A model generated the notes under the pieces. It did no database searches, was not told the DNA's origin, and saw only the letters and a program-made list of their open reading frames with translations. A stretch of 64,000 nucleotides of DNA, from positions 56,730,633 through 56,794,632 of the forward strand of contig OY755240.1 of NCBI GenBank assembly GCA_963576725.1, in the 5' to 3' direction. This document shows, one piece after another, positions 30,984-42,900 of this stretch; position 1 is the first letter of the stretch, and each line of letters starts with the position of its first letter. Made by a program: the position numbers and the translations under genes. Origin of the DNA: Azorinus chamasolen (Eukaryota; Mollusca; Bivalvia; Cardiida; Solecurtidae).

Positions 30984-33900
30984 CTGAAATATCTGGAATG
31001 TAAAAAGCACATGCAGCTTGTATGATAAACTTAAAAAAAATCTTCTTTTTACATGAAAAGAGTATTAACCCTTTCAGCTCAGTGTAGACCCAAATGAGAG
31101 GGCTCCAAGAGGAGCCCTCTCATCAGGGTCTGCACTGTTTTTCATGTTACACTTTTCTTTTTAAAAAATCCCTGAATGTTTACAATAAGCTTTACTTATT
31201 TGAAATTTTGGAATAGTCCATTTGAAAATACAGCGTTGCAAGGGTTAACTCTGCATGCTGAGAAGCTCTTATCTGTAAAAAATGTTGTTTGCTACAGTTT
31301 GCATAGTTATTTTCCTACAAAGATACTGTCTACAGAGATACTAAGCTTATACCCCGATGTGACAGTAACTTGGTGTCTCATCTGGATCCAAACTGTATGC
31401 AAAGGTTATCGTAGATACAAACCCAGAGTGCAAAGACAGTGCAAAGAGTTGAAATTCTAATTTCAGAAGGTAACTCCTTTGATGCTGAACAAGTTTTTGA
31501 AGTTGAATGAAGCTAGTTATCACCAGTTAAACTTTATAAAATTTCAAACGGTGACTCGGACAAGGATATCAAATTACCATGACTTGTCTGCAGCAAAAAA
31601 TACGAGACAAACTTAAAATCAGTATCCTTTATAAAAGCAATTTCATACCATCGCCCAATTAACTCTTTTGCAAGCTAGTGGTAAATTTGTAATTACTGTA
31701 AAAACTTGATACTACAAAATTTTAGTAAAGAAGAATTTATCATATGTCTCTGTAGGCAGGTGGCTGCTTAATGCAGGGTAAAAGTCATGCAGAAAGCTCC
31801 TAGAGGAGCTTTCTGCATGACTTTTACCCTGCATTAAGCTGTAACCTATGTTAAAGATCATTAATGGTATGTATTTGAGTGTTTGTAATATCGAGTTTTT
31901 ACTGTATCACGAACAGTTTGGGCAAAGATTAGACGTCGAATAACTTAGTGTCTGATTTAGATGCAAACTCTGTGACATTTTGATTGCATTTTTAGCCCTT
32001 TCCCTGTTAGATATCTATGTAAGAAAAAATGCAATCATGAAAATTAATTAACTGAAATTTTATAATGTAATATTTCTAAGGGAATTGGTTGCTTTGACAA
32101 AAACTGTAGAATCAGATCTATATCATGTCAAAAGCAAGCAGAGCAGACCCTGAGCCATCTCATCGGGGTCTACTCTGATTGCAAAGGCGTGAAAAGACAT
32201 TTACATGAGGTTAACAGAATTAAGGAATATTCTACTTTCAGAATCACAGCAGACAACATATTTTGCAAGCAAAATTTACTAAGGCTGCAAGGAATTTACC
32301 TCTGTAATTGCTGATTTGAAAGTGAGCTTAATCAAGGGAAGATTTCTAATAAACACACATGCTCTTGAAAGTTCCCCCTTTAAGTAATGACTCTGAAATG
32401 CAATCTCATCCACAACTCCTTGTAAAGACAGTTAATTGCAATTGAAGCTCTCCATATGTTCATAATTTTAATTGACACATGATAATTAAGAGAGCAGATA
32501 TTGAGATTCTTACATAATTCCCCTGAGACACAAACTGAAGTGCTGATCACTCAGATTATGTGTCACCTGCTCTAACAGGGTGACAACTGAGGAACTCTTC
32601 TTCATTGTCTGTCCACCCATCTGTCTGTTTCTTACTAATTTTTCTAAACCCTTTCCTTGTTCTGTGTTTATTTCAAATTTCAATACCTACTGAATATTCA
32701 TGGACACAATAGTTATGACAGGTGGAACATTGTAGCCATTTTTGAAAGCAAAGGAACAGAACTATCAAATTACATTAGCAAACAGAGCAGACCCTGATCA
32801 GGGTCCACTCTGTTTGCATATGGAATAATACAGATGAGACTCTACGGTTTCTGCCACAGCCAAATATTTCTGTGTTCATATACTATTATAAAAATTAATA
32901 TAATTAACCCTTTCCTCCATAAATACGCCTTTCTATGCCTCTGTAAAAGTCTCTTTTTGAAACATTGTGATAAATAGGAGCAAATGCTCTACTTATCACA
33001 ATGGTTTCAGAACACAATTCTAAAATTTTCCTTTTCTGTAGTAAATGCTCCTTTTCGGTAGATTCATTCAAAGAGGATGGATCTAAAAATAGCCTATGAG
33101 GTAATGGGTTAATATTCATTATGTCATTTATATTTCTTACAAAAAATATTCATGAAGTAAAAATTAAAAGGCTCTATAAAAGTGTTTGAAGTCTATTATA
33201 AAGTCATTAGGATGACCCTATTTAATGCCTAAAATGCTAACAGAGAAGACCCAGATCAGAGGACTCCTGTATGAGCCGTCCAATCAGGTTCTGCTCTGTT
33301 TGCTTATGAAATTATAACAGACCTGACTCCACAGTTTCTTCCAACACCAACATAGGTACATATACCATTATAAAGATTCAGCTAAAAATATTCATTATGT
33401 CATTATTTCTTACATGAATATTCAACAAGGAAAGGTTAAACTACTTTTATGCCCACTCGTGAACATTTTGTAGGCTTTATATATATGCATCTATAAGTGA
33501 TTCAAAATTCTTATGTACAATGACCATCCGACAAATCCACTACATAATTCATGGGGTAAAATACCATTAACCCTTCGCTTGCTGAATTTTAAAATACATT
33601 TCTCCTTCTTTACCCATGCATTGTTGTATAATTACATATATCTTCACTGTGTACAAGTATTTCGCTGTGCAATCACTGCTGTAAAGTGCATTGGTTGCAC
33701 AATCAACTTGTAAATAGTGCAGACCCTGATGAGACAGCTCCTGCAGGAGCTGTCTCATCTGGGTCTTCACTATTTACAGGTAGGTATATTGACGTGAATA
33801 GCAAGCGAAGGGTTAATATTATATTAGAGCTCCTATATCCTGTTTAGAGATTCAATAGATTATAGTCTGAGCAACTGATAAAGGTACATACCCAAATACT

Positions 33901-36900
33901 AAAATCATCATTTCTCAACCAAACCCAATGTTGTGACCACTCTTGAAAATCGTCTCTAAGAGACATTTTTAAAGAGTGGCCAAAACACAGGGTTTTGTGG
34001 AGAAAAGTTATTCTTGATTTTTTTTTAATTTAAGCATCTTATCTGGACCTATCTGATAGATATTGTATATTCACCTGTCTCTGGTATGTTGCTAGTGGCA
34101 GTGACCTGGGACAGACACACACGGCCTATCTGTATTAAGAGACTCGTCCCGTCCTCACACAATGGTGGAAACGCTGCACAGACTTGTACCAAATGTGGAA
34201 GTGTCTGGGAGAAAAACTCCACTCGCTTGTTGGCCTCAAGAACTAAGAAACAAATCAAGAAATACATGTATTCTTTGGCCTTTAGCTAGCTCAGCAAATT
34301 CTAACTGGCCAAAAAGTACTTCATCAATTCTATTTGTTGTTGTTTTTTTTCTTCTTTTTTTTCCCATAAGAAACATAAATACAGTAAAAAACCCTCTAGA
34401 GAAGAATTTAGATACTTTTAGGCAGGTGGCTGCTTAATGCAGGATGAAAGTCATGCAGAAAGCTCCTCTAGGAGCTTTCTGCATGACTTTCATCCTGCAT
34501 TAAGCTGCCACCTGTCTCCAAGAGTGACATTTATACTAAATTGAAAATCTGGTCTAGAGGGGTTTACTGTATAAAACTTTTTGGATCCTGATGAGATGTG
34601 CACTTACTCAGTATCTCATCAAGATCTATTTGCAGAGATAATCTCAAATTTATTCATAAATGTTAACTCTTACCCTGTTCAATAATCATGTATTAACCCT
34701 TTCCCTCATATAAATGTGTTTTCACACATTTGCAAACAGAGTAGACCCAGATCAGACGGCTCCTAGGAGCCGTCTGATCAGGGTCTGCTCTGTTTGCTAA
34801 TAAAATTTGATAGATTTGTTTCTTTAGTTTCTAAAATGTCTTCCATATTTCTTTATAATTATTTTGTTAATGAATATTCATTAGGTATTGAAATTCGGCC
34901 TAAATACAGAACAGGGAAAGGATTAAGAAATAATGACATCATGAATATATATTGGCTGAATTTTTATAATGTGAACTTTTCAAGGATTTTTTTTTGCTTC
35001 AACAAAAATTGTAGAATCAGATCTACATTTTGTATATCATATCAAAAGCAAACAGAGAATACCCTCATCAGACGGCTCCTATAAGAGGGCTTCTATCAGA
35101 GCAATCTGATCTGGGTCTACTCTGTTTGCAAAGGTGTTAAAAGGCATATTTATGGAGTAAATGACTAAAAGTATTGGGCACAAATAATATCAACAAAATA
35201 CTGAACGCTGTTTCACATGGAGTAGACCCAGATCAGAAGGCAGTAGACCCAGATCTCTGTTTGCTTTTGAAATTACATTAATAGACCTGATCTGATCTGA
35301 TCCTGCTTTTGAAATTACAACAGATCTGATCCTACAGTTTCTTCCAATACTAAAACATTCGTATGTACATATTTATGATGTCATTAATTTCTTAACCCAT
35401 TCCCTCATATTAACGCCTTTTGGCTCCTCTGTTAAATTCACTTTGTGAAACCATTGTGATAAATAGAGCATTTGCTCCTATGGAGCAAATGCTCTATTTA
35501 TCACAATGGTTTCAAAACTATACAATTCTAAAGTTTTCCTTTTCTCCAGTAAATGCTCCTTTTGGGTAGATTTATTCAAAGAGGTAGGATCTAAAAATAG
35601 CTTATGAGGTAATGGGTTAAATAAATATTCAACAGGGAAAGGGTTATAAGACACATCCTAATTACCCTAAGTGTGTGGACACCCAATCTCCCCCTCTCCA
35701 TAGGATTATAAAGTAAATTTGGCATCATTTTGTTAATACTAACCACTTTCGGTGCCAATGTCGCCTATTGGCACCACTGAAAACAGTGCAGTCCCAGGTC
35801 AGATGCCGCCTTTTTAAGGCGGCATCTGACCTAGGACTTCACTGTTTTCTGTATTATTTTAGCCCAAGCATACAGGTTTTAAAAACAAATGTTTTATAAT
35901 ATATCTTCATTATTTAGTTTAGAATTATATTTAATATGAAATTATTATTGCAGACGACACTTTTAAATTTGACAGCCAAAAGAGTAGGTCCTGTAGGAGC
36001 TGTCTGAACAGGGTCTGCTCTGTTTGCTTAAGAAATAATATAGACGTGATTCTACAGTTTCTACTATGGCCAAAATTTCCTGTGCCCATGCCCCTTTGTA
36101 AAACAAATAATCTAATTAAATATTCATAAGGTCATTATTTCTTATATGAATATTCATGGAGTAAAGGTTTAAATTAGACTGACATAGAAGCATATAGTGT
36201 AGACCTTCATCCAACATCTCAACCAGGAGCAGTTTCATCTGGGTATAGACTATTTGATTAACCTTTTCCTAACATAGTTATAATGAATTATGGAAGGTGG
36301 TACATTGTAGCCATTTTAGAAAGTGAGGAAACCGATCTATCAAATTCTATTAGCAAACAGTAAACCCTGATCAGATGGCTCCTCTAGGAGCCGTCTGATC
36401 TGGGTCTACTCTGTTTGCATATGCGTAAAAACATGTTTATATAAGGGAAAGGGTTAAAGGAGCTGTCTTACCTGGGTCTACTCTGTTTGCAATGGCATAG
36501 AAAGGTGTATTTCTGTAGGAAAGGGTTACCCGTTTCCCCGTTTCATATTTATTCAAAATTTCTTCACCTCGTGAATATTCATGCACATAATCAATAAAAT
36601 GCAAAATGGCTTTTTTCACTGTTGCTTATGAAATCATATACATATAGATCTGATTCTACAATTTCATCCATGAAATTCCTTTGTCAGTGGACATTACAAG
36701 CATGAATATTCTCCTACAGGAGCCCTGTGATCAGGATCTGCTCCATTTGGAATGGAATTTGATAGATCTGTTTCATTAGTTTCTGATATGGCTACAATGT
36801 TCCACCTTCCATATTTCATTATAACTAATTTGTCCATGAATATTTGGTAGGTACATGTATTGGAATTTCAACTAAATATAGAACAGAGAATATATTAAAA

Positions 36901-39900
36901 GCAGGTGCTTTAAAGGCAGGTGAGTGCTTAACCCATTACTCTATAAATAAGCCTTTCTACGCCTAGGAGCCGTCTGACCAGGGTCTGCTCTGTTTGCTTA
37001 ACCCTTTCCTCTATAGGCTATTTTAGATCCATCCACTTTGAATAAATCTACCGAAAAGGAGCATTAACTAGAGAAAAGGATTTTTTTTTAGAATTTTGTA
37101 GTTTGAAACCATTGTGATAAATAGAGAATTTGCTCCCATAGGAGCAAATGCTCTATTTATCACAATGGTTTCATAAAGAGACAGTTTCTATTGTGGTCAC
37201 AGATTTCCATGTCCATGTAACAGTATAAAAAATAATCTTATATTAATGATCTCATGGTGTTAAGGGTTAATGTAGAATGGAAGTTATCCTGAAAACTCCT
37301 AAGGAAGCATTCTCCCCAAGTTTTACTGTAGACTCAGCTACCACCTGTCTTAACCCTTTCCTCCATAAATATGCCTCTGCAATAGTCACTTATTGAAACC
37401 ATTGTGATAAATAGAGCATTTGCTCCATAGGAGCAAATGCTCTATTTATCACAATGGTTCCAATACTACACAATTCTAACATTTTCCTTTCCTCTAGTAA
37501 ATGCTCCTTTTCGGTAGATTTATTCAGAGATTGGTCTAAAAATAGCCTATGAGGTAATGGGTTAAAGATCAAATGTTTAAGGTCTTTTGAGTGGCTGTTG
37601 TAGGTTGTTTTTACTGTACAAGAATTTTCTCACCTCAAATCATAGAGAACATGCTCTTTTCTTACCTCCTATCATAGAGAACATCACATTTATACAGAGT
37701 TTTGCTATACTCAGTGACTTTGGCAAGGCATACTGCTCACACAGGTAAGCTGTTAACCTGATGGCAAAAATCTGAAAAACAAAAAACAATAAATAAATGA
37801 AAACATGGGCTAAATATTCATAAACAAGAGTGTTCCAAGGAACATGTGTGTCACCTGCTGGCAGAAGTGAAAAGAAAAAAAGAGTGATGAAAACAATTTA
37901 ACAGATTGGGAAAAAAACATACAAATGAACAGACAACAGGAAAGTGATCCCTAACTGTTATCTTGCTATTATAAGCTGTTATCACATAAAACATCTGACC
38001 AGAGTCAATCTAAGCATGGTGATCATAAATAACTAACAGATGTCCTTCTAACTGAATATAACTAGATTTGCGATACAGTAAAGTCCCTCTCAGCCGGACA
38101 TTAAAACTTAGTATCAGTGCCAGTCTTTCAGACAGGCGGAAGCTTAATGCAGCTTGAGAATCATGCAGAAAGCTTGAGTTTTCTGCATGACATTCACCCC
38201 GCATTAAGCAGCCACAGGCATAAAATAAACCCTAAATTGTTCTTTGTTAAAATTGTGATTTAGAGAGGTTTGAAAGTAAATGATGCAACATAGTGTCATG
38301 GTCAAACACTTTCTGACATTTTTTTTTTATCAATTTCATTTATATTCATCAAGCAAAATTAATGATTAACCCATTCCCGCATAGGCTATTTTTAGATCCA
38401 ACCTCTTTGCTTAAATCTACCAAAAAGGAGCATTTACTAGAGAAAAGGAAATTTTAAGAATTGTGTAGTTTTGAAACCATTGTGATAAATAGAGCATTTG
38501 CTCCTGTGGAGCAAATGCTCTATTTATCACAATGGTTTCACAAAGTGAATTTTATAGAAGTGTCAAAAGGCGTCAATATGCGGGAATGGGTTAATCAATA
38601 ACATACCCGTTACCTTTTTTCTATGACATTATTAACAATTTACCCTTTACTTCATGAATATTCAGGACACAAAATAATGACATCATGAATAATTATTGGC
38701 TGATTTTTTTTAAAAATGGCATATCGAGGGCTTGAAGCAAAGCAATTGTAACTCCTTCACTTTGTGAAGGAGTTACAATAGTTTTGCACCAAGCCCTCAA
38801 TATGAAAACAGGATTATTTGGAAATTGCAGAAACTGTAGAATCATATCTTTATAATTCCCTTAGCAAACAAAGCAAACCCTGATCAGAGAGCTCCTACAG
38901 AAGCCATCTGATCTGGGTTTACTGCTGTTTGCAAAGGCGTGAAAAAGACATCTCCATAAGGAAAAAATTTGAACATCTAAAAATTCAATTGTTTTCAAAT
39001 GCCTGGTTACCTGCTTGTCCATCTGGGGCTGACTCAGCATCTCAGGGATGTAGTCCAGACAAATGTGCATGGACGGGATACCAGCCACAGTCACAGGAAG
39101 GAGCTCACTTGGATAGCCCTGTATATAAATACATGTATACACAAGTCACCAATGTGAAAGCATGTTGTCAGAGGTCCAGATAAGATATGTAAATTAACCC
39201 TTTCCCTGTTCTATGTTTATTCCAAATTTCAATACCTTCTGAATATTCATTAACAAAAATACTTAAAAGAAATATGGAAGGTGGAACATTGTAGACATTT
39301 TAGAAAGCAAAGAAACAGATATTTCAAATTCTAGTAGCAAACAGAGTAGACCCTGATCAGACGGCTCCTCTAGGAGCCATCTGATCTGGGTCTACTGTGT
39401 TTGCAAATGCGTGAAAACACGTTTATATGAGGGAAAGGGTTAAAACATTTTCAAGAATAACTCCTGTATTTCTCCAACAAACCTTATACTGTGACCACTA
39501 AAGACATGTTCATGAATTTTCGGTTTCAATCTCAGAAGTGAATATATGCCTAAATGTATGTAATAATGTCAAGTGGAATAGTTATGTGGATATTCTTTCT
39601 AGAAATTCAAGGCAAGTGGGATGAAAACACAAGACACATCCTATAAATCTATATTTATGTCGAACAATTGAAAACAACACAAACTGACAACTAAAATGCA
39701 AAAGAAGCATCAAATATCAACACCATACAATGTTCCGGCTTTGTTTCCAGTTGTCTATGTACATAGGTAATTGGCAGATCGACTCATGTATGGTAAAATT
39801 CCTTTGAATCAATAGCACTAAACAGAAAAAAATGTTTGACATTTTGAAAAGATTGACTCATATAAGGTTGACACATAAATGGAATTTCATATAGAATAGA

Positions 39901-42900
39901 CAAGCCAAGCTTTTGGGACTTGGAAAGGAGATTGACTTAATGAGACAGTCGAAGGTCAACACATAGAAGTCGCACTGTACCTGAAAATGTACCACCTTGG
40001 CCAAGTTGGGATCCGATATAAATGCTTGATGGATGTATGAGCAAATGAGAGACCTCACCTCACTCAGACTGTTCAATAGACCTGCCCCCTCCTGAAATGG
40101 AATATATATAGGAGATCTTACATAAAACTTCAATAAGAAATGGGATTTATTAAATTGAGCAGATCTTACTGTTTGAAATGGCACTATATTTCCCTTTTAA
40201 ATTAACCCGTTACCTCAAATAAACATCTTTTAACGCATTCGCATCTGTAGACCCAGATCAGATGGATCCTATAAGAGCCGTCTGATCAGGGTCTGCTCTG
40301 TTTGCTTTTGACATAATATAACCTATGCGGGAATGGCATGATGAAAGTGATGCAGTAAGCTGAATGCATTAAGCTCCCCCCTCCTGTCTTAAAAAACTGA
40401 AATTTGACCTCTTTTGAGTGGTCTCCACAGACAAGTTTAATTGTTTTCAGGCAGAGTAGAACCTGTCTTAAGCGGCTATTTTAAAATAATTTATTTCTTG
40501 AACTTAGGAGTCTTAAAAAGCAGGTGGCTGCTTAATGCAAGGCCTTCAGGAGCTTTCTGCATTACTTTTGATCTGCATTAAGCTACCACCTGCCTTACAG
40601 ACCAATAATTAGATCTCATTTTGATGGCTGCTTAAAACAGGTTCTATTGTACATCACCTGTTTGTCAGTGTCTGTTGCCATGCAGTACTCCAGTAATATC
40701 TGTATGACAGCGCTCTCCTGGGCCGCCAGCAGGGCCCCCTTCAGCTCCTGTCTGTCCTGGTCTACCTGACTGTTTCCGTCCAGCACCGGGTTAGACTGGA
40801 TATGGTTCTCCATGTAGACCCGACATGCCAATGTGTACGCAGACAGAATACGCAGCACTATCTCCAACACTGGGGCACACCTAAAATAAAAACAATTGTA
40901 ACCCGTATCCCACTGTGCACAACCCGACTGGCATAGGCAAACAGCTTAGATCAAGACGAGACGCCACTGTCTCATTTGGATCAAAGCTGATTGACACTTT
41001 GTTAACCCTTTCCTCCATAAATACGCCTTTTTACGCCTCTGTCACTTTTTGAAACCATTGTGGTAAATAGAGCATTTGCTCCTATATCACAATGGTTTCA
41101 ATACTACATAATTCTAAATTTTCCTTTTCTCTAGTTAATGCTCCTTTTTGGTAGATATATTCAAAGAGGTTGGATCTAAAAATAGCCTATGAGGGAAAGG
41201 GTTAACCCTTTCCTCATATAAACACCTTGCTAACAGAGTAAACCCAGATAAACTGGCTCCTATATCTGATCAGGGTCTGCTTAGTTTACTTATGGAATTA
41301 AATGTATATAGATCTGATCCTACAGTTTTTGTCAAAGCAAAAAATTGACTTGAAAAATTACATTATAAAAATAAAATATAAATATTCATGAAGTGAACAA
41401 TTAAAGGCATAAATGTTCATTGGGGAAGGGGCTAAACCCATTCCCTCATACTGACACCTTTTGACACCTCTGACAGTAAAAGTCACTTTTTGAAACCATT
41501 GTGATAAATAGAGTGTTTGCTCCATGAGTAAATGCTCTATTTATTACAATGGTTTCAAAACACAATTATAAAATATTCCTTTTTCTAGTAAATGCTCCTT
41601 TTCAATAGATTTATTCGAAGATGTTTGATAGAAAAATAGCCTATGAGGCAAAAGGTAAACATGTTTTCACGCATTTGCAAACAGAGTAGACCCAGATCAG
41701 ACGGCTCCTAGAGGAGCCGTCTGATCAGGGTCTGCTCTGTTTGCTGAAAGAATTTGATAGATATGTTCCTTTACTTTCTAAAATGTCTACAATATTCCAC
41801 CTTCCATATTTCTTTCTAACTATTTTGTTAATGAATATTCAGTAGGTATTGTAATTTGGACTAAATACAGAACAGGGAAAGGGTTAATAGTGTCTCAAAA
41901 GCTGGAACAAAGAATATACATATACACGTAGTAAAATTGCACCAGGTCAGAAGTCAATTATTTACAGCAGGATAAAGAGGTAAAAATAATTTGAGCTGTA
42001 AGCAATATAAGGCTAATGAATACCCTCACTTCTATGTACCAGAGCAACAGATAAATGTGCGTACTCAGATACTAAAATTGTCATTTCTCCACCAAACCCT
42101 ATGTTGTGACCACTCTTTAGAATCGTCTTGAAGAGATGATTCTAAAGAGTGGTTACAACATAGGGTTTGGTGGAGAAATAAAGGAATTATTCTTGAAAAT
42201 ATTCTAATTTATGCATCTAATCTGGAGCTCTGATGTACTATACAGCGGGATAACAGGTAAGAATAATTTGCGCTGTAAGCAATTTAAGGTTAATGAAAAC
42301 CACCATTTCTATCTATGTACTGCCAGATCATTACAAAAAATTGCATGTGCCCAGGGCACCATGGTTGTTCTGCTTTCATAACACATGGTATAAAACTGTC
42401 GGAGTAAAAAACTTCAAATAAATACTTCAAATGTCTTTGAGTCAACACATACTAACCTTTGACTCATTACTTTATGAATATTCATGAAAGACTCAAGCCT
42501 TTATGTATAAGATCTATCTAATTTCTTGCACTAAAATGTAATTTTCCTTCTCTGCATGGCAAACAGAAGAGAATCAGATTTGTAATATTTTACCCTTACA
42601 CACTAGAAGAGGTTTTAGTCCGTAGAAAACGCTGTTAGATGCATTGGTCTACTCACCTATAAACTCTGTAGTCATAGCTACAAAGGTGCATACCCAAATA
42701 CTAAAATCGTCATTTCTCCACCAAACCTTATACTGTGACCACCCTTTAGAATTGTCTCTTCAAGACAATTCTAAAGAGTGGCTACAGTATAGGGTTTGGT
42801 GGAGAAATAAAGGAGTTATTCGTGAAAATATTTTAATTTATGCACTTTATCTGGATCTCTGGTTGTCAGATGCATTGGTCTACTCACCTAAACACTCTGT

